Shown here in pieces: positions 34,313-43,057 of a DNA stretch of 55,726 bases. Position numbers and translations under genes: made by a program. This DNA is from an uncultured Porphyromonas sp. Lineage in GTDB: Bacteria > Bacteroidota > Bacteroidia > Bacteroidales > Porphyromonadaceae. The stretch's first letter is position 1. Each line of letters opens with the position of its first letter. The stretch lies in assembly GCF_900541275.1 (NCBI RefSeq), contig NZ_UQJH01000009.1, positions 1 through 55,726 on the forward strand. The letters are read 5' to 3'. Below the pieces are notes generated by a model. That model was not told where the DNA came from, made no database searches, and saw only the letters and a program-made list of their open reading frames with translations.

Positions 34313-34330
34313 CCTCCCCTCGGACCGGGA

Positions 34331-34933
34331 TCAGAAGTAGTGCTCCTCTCGCACCATCTCCACCGCCCGGCGGATGGAGCGGAGGCCGAAGTCTGCCGGC
34401 ACGATCTCGCGTGTCGGGACGATGAGCAGCCTGGCGACGTCGTCTCCCGCCTGATCCACATAGGGCACGAGGGACTCCACCTTGAGGTGGTAAAAGAGGT
34501 CCAGCGTGTGGAGCGTCATCCCGGAGTAGAGGTAGAGATTGGGGAGAGAGAAGAGGTACTTCGGTGGTCTGTGGATCCCTCCACGGAGGCCGCCAAAGGC
34601 ATCGATGCCGGTCTCCTCCCGCAGCTCACGCGCCATCGCCTCCTCACCGGTCTCATCCATATCGACAAAGCCTCCCGGCAGATCGTAGGTACCGATGGCA
34701 GGCTCCTTGCCGCGCACGGCGACGAGCATATTGTCCATCAGGTCGGTGATGAAGCAGGCACAGGCAGCTTGCGCATTGGCGTAGTACTCAAAGCCGCAGT
34801 CCTCGCACTTCTTCGCCTTGGCATTGACGACCGTGAAGTGAGGGCTGCCACACTTGGGACAGTGGGCAAAGAGCTCCAGAGGATGCTCAGCGGCAGCCCC
34901 TGCAGGAGTGGTGATTACATTTTTCTTCTCCAT
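34331..34933 (-). CDS. NUDIX hydrolase with N-terminal zinc ribbon
   Basis: This 200-residue protein carries a zinc ribbon (CPKCGSPHF, then CEDCGFEYY, about residues 24-50) and a NUDIX box GFVDMDETGEEAMARELREE followed by TGID. The layout resembles NudC-like NAD pyrophosphatases and related zinc-ribbon NUDIX proteins, which cleave nucleoside diphosphates linked to another moiety. Substrate cannot be set from sequence. It lies 34 bp after holA on the same strand and may be cotranscribed. Confidence 0.87.
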   Translation of the reverse strand: MEKKNVITTPAGAAAEHPLELFAHCPKCGSPHFTVVNAKAKKCEDCGFEYYANAQAACACFITDLMDNMLVAVRGKEPAIGTYDLPGGFVDMDETGEEAMARELREETGIDAFGGLRGGIHRPPKYLFSLPNLYLYSGMTLHTLDLFYHLKVESLVPYVDQAGDDVARLLIVPTREIVPADFGLRSIRRAVEMVREEHYF

Positions 34934-34967
34934 AATAACTTTTATATGACTCGCTTGGTAGGTTGTA

Positions 34968-36017
34968 TCAATTGAGGATCAGCAGCACCAGGTCCAGCAG
35001 TATCTCATCCGGATCGCCCTGGTCGCTGTACATCCCCTTACTCCTGGCGTCCGAGTGGCGCAGGGCGTGAATGATCTCGACGACGCGGCGGGCGGGATAA
35101 TTCCGCAGCCCGAGCATGATGTCCTTGACGAAAAAGGAAGAGCTGATACCGAGGTAGCCCATCACGCTCTGCTCTGTACGTGGCTGAGGGGCATAATAGG
35201 CGGTGAGCAGGTCGGCAAAGTAGCAGAAGAGCGTCGGGATGATCATCTGCACCGGCACCCGCTTGCTGTCCTCCGAGAGTGAGCGGGCGATGATGAGCGA
35301 CTGCCGCCGGTCCTTACGGGCGAGGGCGCGCTTGAGGTCAAAGGCGGTGTACTCCTTATTGAGCCCCGTGTAGGTGAGCACCTGCTCGGGAGTGACCTGA
35401 GCGCGCACCTCTGAGGGAAGGGCGAGTGCCAGCTTCGCCAGCTCGCTATCCAGTCGGGTGACGTCGGTCCCGATATGCTCCGCCACCACCTGCACCGCCT
35501 CCGGCGTGAGGGTCAGCCCGTGCTCGAGGGCGAGGGGACGTATGTAGCCACTGATCTGGTAGTCCCGGATCTCGGGCGACTCCACGTAGAGCCCCACCGA
35601 CTTCGTCAGGCTCTTGATCACGCTGAGGGTGCGGGCGGGCTTCTTCCCGCCCTTGAAGCAGAGCACCACAATGGACGAGGGGACCGGGTGATCAACGAGG
35701 TTGCCCAGCACCTCCATGAGCGATCCTCCTCCACCCTGCATCATCGCCTGCGCCTCCCGGACCACCGTGAGGGTGTACTTCGCCATCATCGGTGCGCGCC
35801 GTGCTGCAGTGAGGAGCTGAGAGGGCGTCGCCGTGGTGCCGTAGAGGAGGGTGTAATTGAAGTCCTTCGCCTCCTCCGGCATATAGGTGGCCTCGATTTT
35901 TTTCTCTATCTTGTCGATGAAGTACTCCTCCTCTCCTGTAAGCAGGTAGATGCGGTACGGCTCCTTGGTGGAGTCGATCGCGGCGAGGACACTCTGTGGC
36001 TCTTTAGTGTAGGGCAT
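34968..36017 (-). CDS. holA: DNA polymerase III subunit delta
   Basis: This 349-residue clamp-loader subunit opens the beta sliding clamp. The N-terminal part has YRIYLLTGEEEYFIDKIEKKI, typical of HolA (the nucleic-acid and clamp contact region), and the middle has the AAA+-like lid with VAEHIGTDVTRLDSELAKLAL, the most conserved HolA motif. Length is normal. A -7 box lies 24 nt upstream on the minus strand (36041-36048), and the gene diverges from the HsdR-N protein gene. Confidence 0.92.
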   Translation of the reverse strand: MPYTKEPQSVLAAIDSTKEPYRIYLLTGEEEYFIDKIEKKIEATYMPEEAKDFNYTLLYGTTATPSQLLTAARRAPMMAKYTLTVVREAQAMMQGGGGSLMEVLGNLVDHPVPSSIVVLCFKGGKKPARTLSVIKSLTKSVGLYVESPEIRDYQISGYIRPLALEHGLTLTPEAVQVVAEHIGTDVTRLDSELAKLALALPSEVRAQVTPEQVLTYTGLNKEYTAFDLKRALARKDRRQSLIIARSLSEDSKRVPVQMIIPTLFCYFADLLTAYYAPQPRTEQSVMGYLGISSSFFVKDIMLGLRNYPARRVVEIIHALRHSDARSKGMYSDQGDPDEILLDLVLLILN

Positions 36018-36040
36018 GGCGGTAGTGATGACTTCTGAGA

Positions 36041-36048
36041 CAAATATA
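36041..36048 (-). promoter_or_regulatory. -7 box of holA
   Basis: The minus strand reads TATATTTG, an exact TAnnTTTG match, 24 nt before the holA ATG. No -33 TTG is evident. Confidence 0.5.
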
Positions 36049-36054
36049 CCCTTT

Positions 36055-36501
36055 ATGACGGAAAGTAGAGCGAGCGAGCGACCAATGGTCTACGACCCCC
36101 TCCGGCGGAAGGAGGTGGCGCTGACCCCCGAGGAGGGAGTCAGGCAGGGGATCGTGCGCCACCTGATCGACAAGCTGGGCTATCCGCACGAGCTGATGGG
36201 CAATGAAGTGGCGCTGCGCGTAGGGAAGCTCTCCCGTCGCTGCGACACACTCGTCATCGCCCCTGACCGGTCGCCGCTGATGATCATCGAGTACAAGGCG
36301 CCCTCCATCCGCCTCTCAGATGCGGTGCTGGAGCAGATTTACAGGTACAACTCAGTCCTCCGGGTCCCCGTGCTGGTGATCACCAATGGGCGAGAGATCT
36401 ACGCCTACCTCGTCGGCTACGACGGCGAGGAGACCCGCCTCCTCGCCCGCCTCCCCTCCTACCCCGAGCTCCTCACCCTCACGAGGAGAGACTGTCCCTG
36501 A
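36055..36501 (+). CDS. Type I restriction HsdR N-terminal-like nuclease-fold protein
   Basis: This 148-residue stand-alone protein has the PD-(D/E)XK-like HsdR-N fold. It begins YDPLRRKEVALTPEEGVRQG after a short leader, the usual motif of this Bacteroidetes family. The nuclease-like core is visible as RRCDTLVIAPDRSPLMIIEYKA (DTLVIA then IEYKA, the E-x-K). No modification or specificity genes are near, so it is not a restriction system; a housekeeping role beside holA is likely but unknown. ATG at 36055 is chosen; 36016 would overlap holA and 36085 is also possible. Confidence 0.8.
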   Translation: MTESRASERPMVYDPLRRKEVALTPEEGVRQGIVRHLIDKLGYPHELMGNEVALRVGKLSRRCDTLVIAPDRSPLMIIEYKAPSIRLSDAVLEQIYRYNSVLRVPVLVITNGREIYAYLVGYDGEETRLLARLPSYPELLTLTRRDCP

Positions 36502-36522
36502 CATAGGCTCTTGTAAAAAAAG

Positions 36523-36530
36523 TATCTTTG
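36523..36530 (+). promoter_or_regulatory. -7 box of the outer-membrane receptor gene
   Basis: TATCTTTG, an exact TAnnTTTG match, lies 38 nt before the chosen ATG at 36569 and supports a start there rather than in the long upstream frame that overlaps the HsdR-N gene. Confidence 0.5.
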
Positions 36531-36568
36531 GGGCACAAAATAAGTCTGTCATCATCACCATGTACGCC

Positions 36569-38866
36569 ATGAAAAGACAACTTGCCCTAAGCCTACTCCT
36601 CCTCATACTTTCCCTCCCGGCAATCGCCCAAGATCATACGATAGCCGGCAAGGTGGTGGATGAGACGGGAGCGGGTATCTCCTTCGCCACCATCGCCCAT
36701 TGCAACCCCTCCGACAGCACCGTCATAGACGGGCTGGTTGCAGACGAGATGGGGCGCTTCACGCTGGACGGGGTGAGCCTGCCTGCCCTCCTACGCATCT
36801 CCTCGCTGGGATACCAAGCCTCCTACAGATGCGTGGAGAGTACCACATCGACACTTGTGATCCCACTGGTCGCTGATCCGTCCCTCCTTGACGATCTCAT
36901 GGTGATCGGTGAGCGGAAGAGCCTCAGCCCCACCTCCGGCGGCTTACGCATGTCTGTGGAGGGGACAATCCTCGCGACTAAAGCCTCCATGAAAGACCTG
37001 CTCCTCACGCTCCCCGGCATAGTGGACGATAATGGCAGCCTCCGGTCTCTCGTGTCAGGAAGCGTGACGTACTACATCAATGGGAGAAAAGTACGTCGCA
37101 TGGAGGAAGTCAGGCAGCTGGACCCTAAGCGAGTAAAGTCCGTCTCCCTGATCACCAATCCCGGAGTGAAGTATCCCGGCACAACGGGCGCGGTCGTCGA
37201 GATACAGAGTAATGAGCGTCTCCAAGGGCTCTCCTCCACACTCGGTGCAAGCTACACGCGCAACCACCTCAACTCCCACCGAGAGTGGTGCAACCTCGCC
37301 TACCAAAATGACCGGGTGAGTCTCTTCGGCAACTTGGAATACAATAGATTTGGCAGAGCTGCTCGTCAGGACATGACCTATACCCAATGGGCACCTCCGC
37401 GAGAGGATATGAGAACCCTCCTCCTCAGCAAAACCTATATGAACACCCTGTCGATGGGGACCGGCATCTCGTACCGACCAAGTAAGAGATGGGAAGTGAC
37501 GCTTGACGGCAGTCGGGACAGCTACCATATGCAAGACCTCGGTGATGCATCGTATGAGATCTCGGAGTCCGGCACGCGGCGTCTCACAAGCAGCTCACAC
37601 TCCTCTCTATCCCAGAGAGGATCTCAGAGCCAGGTCACTCTGACCGGGAGATACACCCTATCGGAGCGGCTCAGGGTAGACCTCTCAGCCGACTACCTCG
37701 ACACTCGGGCGGATCGCCAGCAGTCTGTCGATGAGAGCACCCCCGGCGAGACCTCTCGCCGGGTCACCACCACCAATGGCAGCAGGTATCGACTGCTGGC
37801 AGGTATCGGTCAGGTCCACTATAGTCTCGGTGAGCACGGCAACCTACTGGTGGGGGACGAGGTCAATCTCATCCATCTCTCCGCGACCACCACCGGACTC
37901 CCCCGTATGACAGACAAGGAGGCCGGATACGACGAGACAGTGAATGCCCTCTATGCAGAGTATACCCATTCCCTCGACAAGGTCTCACTAAGTGGGGGAC
38001 TGCGATACGAGTACCAGCGTACAGAGATGTCAGAGACCGGCGAGGTCGCAAGCTATGGAAATATACTTCCCTACTTCGCCCTCTCCTTCTCCTCCGGGAT
38101 ATGGTCTCACAATCTCAGCATCCGATCCGTTGCTCTGAGACCCTCCCTCGGACAGCTCAGTAACAGCACCTACTACCTCAATAAGTACAATAGTCAGGTA
38201 GGCAACCCCGACCTCAAGAGACAGCTCAAGACCACACTGCAGTACGTCGCGTCTGTCAGGAGTTTCTACGTGAGCGGAAAGCTGACCCGCACCAAGGATC
38301 CGATCTTCGTCACCTACAGGACCGATCCGACTGACCGACATCGATTCATTAACTCGTGGGACAACTTTGAGGGGGACTACTGGAGCGGCTCCCTCTTAGC
38401 CAACTTCAATCACAGATACGGAGTCTACAACCCGAATATCTCGCTCGGACTCTTCGGCAGCTCAGCCGCAGTAAGGGTCGGAGATGAAGTGAAGCGACTG
38501 AGCAGACCACAGCCATACCTCCACCTGGGCAACAGCCTGATTCTCGACCACGTGGATATGAGCTTGGACTATACCTATGTCGGCAAGGGCTACTCCGGTA
38601 TATTCCTTGTGGAGCCGGTGCACTACATAGACCTCAGCATCCACGGCTCCCTGCCGAGTAAGGGACTTGACCTGACGCTCAAGTGGCACGACCCACTGCG
38701 GAAGCACATCAGCAGGTACGCCACGCAGATAGGGGACATAGGGTTCGCACAGGTGGAGGATCAAGACCTATCGTACATCAGTGCGACGATCACATGGCGC
38801 TTTAGCTCCAAGGAAAACAAGCAGCACCGGTCGACCGTCAAGTCCTCCGAGCGCAATCGGCTCTGA
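36569..38866 (+). CDS. Outer-membrane beta-barrel receptor with carboxypeptidase-like N-domain
   Basis: This 765-residue TonB-receptor-like protein starts with signal MKRQLALSLLLLILSLPAIAQ, then a CarboxypepD_reg-like domain (HTIAGKVVDETGAGISFATIA), a plug-like region (SVTYYINGRKVRRMEEVRQL) and a long C-terminal barrel. The plug and barrel fit the Bacteroidetes outer membrane beta-barrel family (PF14905-like) rather than a full SusC. No lipoprotein partner is adjacent. Ligand unknown. ATG at 36560 (MYAMKRQ) is an alternative; the open frame further upstream is a shadow over the HsdR-N gene. Confidence 0.85.
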   Translation: MKRQLALSLLLLILSLPAIAQDHTIAGKVVDETGAGISFATIAHCNPSDSTVIDGLVADEMGRFTLDGVSLPALLRISSLGYQASYRCVESTTSTLVIPLVADPSLLDDLMVIGERKSLSPTSGGLRMSVEGTILATKASMKDLLLTLPGIVDDNGSLRSLVSGSVTYYINGRKVRRMEEVRQLDPKRVKSVSLITNPGVKYPGTTGAVVEIQSNERLQGLSSTLGASYTRNHLNSHREWCNLAYQNDRVSLFGNLEYNRFGRAARQDMTYTQWAPPREDMRTLLLSKTYMNTLSMGTGISYRPSKRWEVTLDGSRDSYHMQDLGDASYEISESGTRRLTSSSHSSLSQRGSQSQVTLTGRYTLSERLRVDLSADYLDTRADRQQSVDESTPGETSRRVTTTNGSRYRLLAGIGQVHYSLGEHGNLLVGDEVNLIHLSATTTGLPRMTDKEAGYDETVNALYAEYTHSLDKVSLSGGLRYEYQRTEMSETGEVASYGNILPYFALSFSSGIWSHNLSIRSVALRPSLGQLSNSTYYLNKYNSQVGNPDLKRQLKTTLQYVASVRSFYVSGKLTRTKDPIFVTYRTDPTDRHRFINSWDNFEGDYWSGSLLANFNHRYGVYNPNISLGLFGSSAAVRVGDEVKRLSRPQPYLHLGNSLILDHVDMSLDYTYVGKGYSGIFLVEPVHYIDLSIHGSLPSKGLDLTLKWHDPLRKHISRYATQIGDIGFAQVEDQDLSYISATITWRFSSKENKQHRSTVKSSERNRL

Positions 38867-39027
38867 GACAGCCTGCGGGAAGCGACAAGTCTAATATCGG
38901 TATTAGCGAGAGGTATACTAAGGTAAAAAGGGACTGATGGCAATGGGATCGACTGTAGAGAGGGCATAAAGAGCGAGTCATTTGGGAAGCAAAAGTTTTC
39001 TGACCTACTTTCGTTTCCTTCCTTCTC
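38867..39027. other. Non-coding gap between the receptor gene and the group II intron
   Basis: Contains a single copy of the 16-bp repeat (38891-38906) and no gene. The sequence after the repeat (38913-38929) shares GGTAAAA with unit 4 of array B and may be a decayed second unit. Confidence 0.6.
38891..38906. repeat. Solitary unit C of the 16-bp near-palindrome
   Basis: CTAATATCGGTATTAG, identical to the reverse-orientation unit of arrays A, B and D. It lies 25 bp after the stop of the receptor gene. No second intact unit follows at 22 bp. Confidence 0.9.
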
Positions 39028-39595
39028 ACACCACCGTACGTGCCGTCTGGCATTCGGCGGTTTAATTCTTTTTCAAAGAGTGTCTAATCATATTCGATTA
39101 GTTTTATCTTCCGTCTCTCTTAATTGCCGCTTCCGATGCATGCGTGCTTAGCTCTTTGTGGTCGCTAGCATTGACATTTTGACCGTTGCCACCCGTCAGC
39201 AATAACATCGGAACATACATTCTTGATTAACGTCTGTCCTTCGTCTTATCCTGCTCGAGAACTGCTACTTCGACCTCTGCTGACTCCTCGACATTCGTTG
39301 TTACTATCCTCAATGGACTGCCGAGACCTCACGGGATAAGCCTTACATCTTTCATCGTTTATCTGCCTAATTGACGCGTCAAGGTTACGGTTGCCTTTTG
39401 GATCTTAACTGTCTTTGGACAGCTTGTCCGCTTGATACACTTTTGTATTAGGTTTCTGTTCGTCAGGCCACGAGTTCGCTATTGCTTCTTCTCTCACAAG
39501 GGTCACCCCTTGAGAATTGCAAGTCGCTATGGAGTTCGTTGGCAACTACACCCCGAGTGGACTTTCACCACAGATGTATGACATGCCCATCATAC
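39005..39595 (-). mobile_element. Group II intron without an ORF (boundaries approximate)
   Basis: Read on the minus strand, 39595 downwards starts GTATGATGGGC and continues with GGTGAAAGTCCAC, a 5'-domain pattern of bacterial group II introns. Near the other end, 39063-39028 folds as domain V: ACCGCC pairs with GGTGGT (one G-U), a bulge follows, and TGCC/GGCA closes a 4-nt loop AGAC; it is followed by the usual GTGAGAAGG towards domain VI. The ACGGGTGGCAACGGTC segment before domain IV is also familiar from Bacteroidales introns. Only about 150 bp lie between it and domain V, so no reverse transcriptase is encoded. The 3' end is uncertain (about 38985-39010). Confidence 0.75.
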
Positions 39596-39636
39596 AAAAA
39601 AAGGACACCCCGGGTCTGCGCCGAAGTGCCCCGAAG
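39596..39636 (-). terminator. Terminator of the Oar-like receptor gene; intron insertion point
   Basis: On the minus strand an 11-bp G-U rich stem (GGCACTTCGG with CCGGGGTGTCC) ends in seven Ts at 39602-39596. The intron 5' end follows at the next base (39595). Insertion straight after an intrinsic terminator is the habit of group IIC introns. Confidence 0.75.
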
Positions 39637-39657
39637 GAAGATAGTCCTAGGTACGAG

Positions 39658-42600
39658 TTACCTAAAGCGGTATCGTATTCCGAGCTGGATCTGCCATGGA
39701 TTACCGGAGTAAAAGGGCATACCAGCATTGGGTCTAACCTGATACTGATAAGCCTTAGTGACAGGGTCAAAACCCTTGATATTATAGAGGGCGACAGTGC
39801 TCCCCAGTCTCTTATCCACTCCCCAGGCTTTATTGAGAAGGTTAGTTACATTGAATAGATCAAGCGACAGCTCTATGTGGTGGTCTCTGTAGACCTTGAA
39901 GTCCTTGGTGAGGCGGAGGTCAAGCGTTCCATAGAATCCCTGCTCCCCTCCATTGCGCTCGGCGACCTTACCGAAGCTACTCTTGAGATACTTCTTGAAC
40001 CCTGGATCTACTTCGGGATTATTGAGGATCTCAGTGAGGCCATCTGCGATCTCATTGGGGGTGCTTGGGGCGTCGGGATCAAAGACATAGGCGAGGTCGT
40101 TGCTGTCGACAAAGTCTCCATTGACATTACCATTGACCGTCATAGAGTATCTCTGCCCGGCGATCCCGCTAAAGCGCATACCTACAGACACTCCCCAGAT
40201 AGAAGGTAAGGCTCCATAGGCGACGACCTTATGGCGGAAGTGATTATTGGAGTAATTCATCCGCGAGAGATCGCGAGGATCATCCACTACCTGGTAATAC
40301 AGGGTGGCAGAGTTGGCGACATTTCCGTTGTATGAGGTGTTGTCCCGTGTATCGCCGAGGGTGTAGCTGACATTGAGTACACCATCTCTGTAGTAGTGCC
40401 AGACAGCATCAAGGACTAGTGCATACTGATTGACCCGTCCCTCACTGATGAGTTCGAGGACACGACCAACCCTGGGGCTGAGTCGTCCCTCTCTCCAGTC
40501 AGGTCGTCCACCTTTGATCGTCTCAGCAGGAACAAAAACTCCTCTACCGGCCTCCTGAGAGAGGGTAAAGAAGGGCTTCTCCACCATGTTGCGATCAACG
40601 TAGAAGTAGTTATTCCTCGTCCAAGAGCCGTAAAGGGTCGCTGTGACCTTGAGCGCATTGGAGAAGAAGTGGGAGTAGGAGAGATTGGCTTTGATGACAT
40701 AGGGGACACGCACATGGGGGCTATTCATATTAATCGTAGAGACCATCGGTAGTTCCCGACCAGGAGCTGTGGAGGGATCCTGACGATAACCCTTGAAGTC
40801 GGGCACCGGCAGATCCTGCCTGATATCTACAGCACCAACTTTGGTTCCATCATTGAGAAGATTATTAATCATAGAGTAGTTATTGATGGCTGAGCCGAAG
40901 AGCCCCGTCCCGAAACGCAAGAAGTCGGTGCCTCTCTCTCCGATATCCCATGTGAGCTGCATACGAGGCTGCAGGAGGAGACTGCGGACGCCTCTGTCAG
41001 TATCGAGCCCAAGCTCCTGCTTGATGAGAGGGTTGTGGGCAGGCTTATTGAAGTAAAAAGTGCCTTCACCTCTCAGGCCTCCCATCAGGGTGAGTCCCCC
41101 TCCTATCTGTGCTGTCACTTGACCGTAGATAGCAGCAAAAAGTATTCCCTGTCGCACTGTAGGATCGTCCACCAGGGGGACCTCTCGAGCAAAACGGTAG
41201 GGCTTTATGTCTCTAAAGTCGTCCAGACCAGAAAAGTAGAAAACACCGTTTTGCTCACTCGTAATGAGGGAGGACATATGGGTGTACATTAGGTCGACTC
41301 CTGCAAGGTACTGCATAGGTCCACGATCAATATAGAAATTGTCGACCAACTGAAGAACATCATCGCTGAACTTCTCTGGTAAGTACCGCTGTCCTCCGAT
41401 CTGGAACCCCTTGCGGACCTCCTTGCCATCTACGGTGGAGACGACATTCTCAACTATAGCTCTAGGTATATTCTCTCTCGGGAGCTCCTCCCCCGGAGTG
41501 CCATGGTCCAAGACGTGGAGGTACTGAAGCTTCAGGTCGTTGGTCATCGAGGCCCCGACTTTGCTCCGGAGCTGGACCATAAGGTTATTGTCCATCGATA
41601 AGTGGCTCCCGTAGACCTCTAGGAGGTTGATATTGTATCCTCGATCACCGACTCCTCGACGATTGAAGTCACGGACGAAATTATCTCTTACCGTGAGGAG
41701 ATTGTCCTCATTGATCTGAAAGTCAAGTCGTGCGAATAGGGCATCAGAGTGACGAATCTTGTCGAAGGAGCCAAACTGAGCTCCCTCGCCGACCCCATAC
41801 TTGGTCCGGGCAATATCGAGAAATGCATCTAGCGTCTCCTGCGAGACACTATACCGGCGCTCCTCGTCAACACTGTGAATATCTGCAATCCTAAGGGGTC
41901 TGGCATCCCGTTGATGATCCCAGGCGAAGAAGAAGTGCAGCCGGTCACGGATGATCGGACCTCCTACTGACCCACCATACTGATAGATAGAATACTCACT
42001 CGTACGATCATTGCCCGAGGCATCGAAGGGACTTGCTAGCACATTGTGACGTATGAAAGTGAATGCGCTTGCTCGCAGATCATTTGTCCCAGACTCTGTC
42101 ACGGTACTGACGGTACCTCCTCCTGATCGCCCAAAGGTAACGTCATAGCGATTAGTGACGATCTCAAATTCACGGATCGCCTCCATAGAGATGGAGTAAG
42201 GTCCCCTATTGGTTGTACCTGAGGAATAGGTGCTCTTGGAAGTCATACCATCGACTGTGTAATTGGTAGAGCTCTGGAGCTGCCCTGCGAGGCTGCTTCC
42301 GCTCGTCAGGGGCGAGAGCTCCATCAGTCCGGTAAAATTTCGCCCCTCGACCGGCAGCAGAGCGATGTCTCCAGTGGAGATGGATGTGGCAGCCCCTACA
42401 TTGGGAAGTTCGTTCTTGAGCGAATTGGCAACCACGGTGATCCCATCCAGGTTGACAGAGTGACTGCCAAAGTGGAAGTCCACACTCAATGCATTCCCTT
42501 GATTGAGGGTATACCCATTCTTGAACAGGTCTTTATACCCCACATAGGATACGGAGACTACGTAGGGACCCCCAAGGGGGACCTCCCTGAAAAGATATCT

Positions 42601-42834
42601 CCCGTCTGCTCCGGTCGCCGTGGTCTGCCGAAATCCGGTAGACTCATTCCGAAGCCTGACGATAGCACCCGGGAGTGCCAGATCCTCCTCATCATACACC
42701 ATCCCACTGATAGTAGCAAGGGTAGTCTGTGCCCTCAATGTGTGGAGACACACGCTGAGCAAGAGTACTGAAGTCAATAGGAGCAAAAGCTCCCTGAGCC
42801 TGAGATTTGCTTGTAGAGTCATCTTACTTGTCAT
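39658..42834 (-). CDS. Oar-like TonB-dependent outer-membrane receptor
   Basis: This protein of 1058 residues (from the ATG at 42834) has a signal ending in LHTLRAQ, a carboxypeptidase-regulatory-like domain (ATISGMVYDEEDLALPGAIV, then YVGYKDLFKNGYTL), a plug with VEGRNFTGLMELSPL, YTVDGMTSKS and the EFEIVTNRYDVTFGRSGGG segment, and a large barrel ending in IRYRFR. This is the Oar/TonB layout. The frame could start at 42867, but a -7 box at 42865-42872 excludes that; 42822 is another option. It is divergent from the phosphoesterase and ends in a terminator into which a group II intron has inserted. Ligand unknown. Confidence 0.88.
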   Translation of the reverse strand: MTSKMTLQANLRLRELLLLLTSVLLLSVCLHTLRAQTTLATISGMVYDEEDLALPGAIVRLRNESTGFRQTTATGADGRYLFREVPLGGPYVVSVSYVGYKDLFKNGYTLNQGNALSVDFHFGSHSVNLDGITVVANSLKNELPNVGAATSISTGDIALLPVEGRNFTGLMELSPLTSGSSLAGQLQSSTNYTVDGMTSKSTYSSGTTNRGPYSISMEAIREFEIVTNRYDVTFGRSGGGTVSTVTESGTNDLRASAFTFIRHNVLASPFDASGNDRTSEYSIYQYGGSVGGPIIRDRLHFFFAWDHQRDARPLRIADIHSVDEERRYSVSQETLDAFLDIARTKYGVGEGAQFGSFDKIRHSDALFARLDFQINEDNLLTVRDNFVRDFNRRGVGDRGYNINLLEVYGSHLSMDNNLMVQLRSKVGASMTNDLKLQYLHVLDHGTPGEELPRENIPRAIVENVVSTVDGKEVRKGFQIGGQRYLPEKFSDDVLQLVDNFYIDRGPMQYLAGVDLMYTHMSSLITSEQNGVFYFSGLDDFRDIKPYRFAREVPLVDDPTVRQGILFAAIYGQVTAQIGGGLTLMGGLRGEGTFYFNKPAHNPLIKQELGLDTDRGVRSLLLQPRMQLTWDIGERGTDFLRFGTGLFGSAINNYSMINNLLNDGTKVGAVDIRQDLPVPDFKGYRQDPSTAPGRELPMVSTINMNSPHVRVPYVIKANLSYSHFFSNALKVTATLYGSWTRNNYFYVDRNMVEKPFFTLSQEAGRGVFVPAETIKGGRPDWREGRLSPRVGRVLELISEGRVNQYALVLDAVWHYYRDGVLNVSYTLGDTRDNTSYNGNVANSATLYYQVVDDPRDLSRMNYSNNHFRHKVVAYGALPSIWGVSVGMRFSGIAGQRYSMTVNGNVNGDFVDSNDLAYVFDPDAPSTPNEIADGLTEILNNPEVDPGFKKYLKSSFGKVAERNGGEQGFYGTLDLRLTKDFKVYRDHHIELSLDLFNVTNLLNKAWGVDKRLGSTVALYNIKGFDPVTKAYQYQVRPNAGMPFYSGNPWQIQLGIRYRFR

Positions 42835-42864
42835 TTTCTTTACGGACTTTATCCATTTCGAGGA

Positions 42865-42872
42865 CAAAAATA
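42865..42872 (-). promoter_or_regulatory. -7 box of the Oar-like receptor gene
   Basis: The minus strand reads TATTTTTG, an exact TAnnTTTG match, 31 nt before the chosen ATG at 42834. It overlaps the alternative start at 42867 and so decides against it. Confidence 0.5.
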
Positions 42873-43057
42873 GACGATGCGTATGACGATTTGTTTACGA
42901 ACTAATCTCAAAACACATAAGAATTGTCACAGAGAGAGGCAAATACAAAATTAGTATAGGAGTATCCGTATCGTCACAGATTTGTAGGCAGATCGTCAAA
43001 GTGTATTGGCACCTTTGCAATACGTAAATATGGTCTAATCATTTCAAACTCTAAACA

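Noticed and set aside
36055..36501. Restriction-modification system
   Set aside because: Only the HsdR N-terminal-like domain is present, without helicase, HsdM or HsdS; the family is a stand-alone housekeeping-type protein in this phylum.
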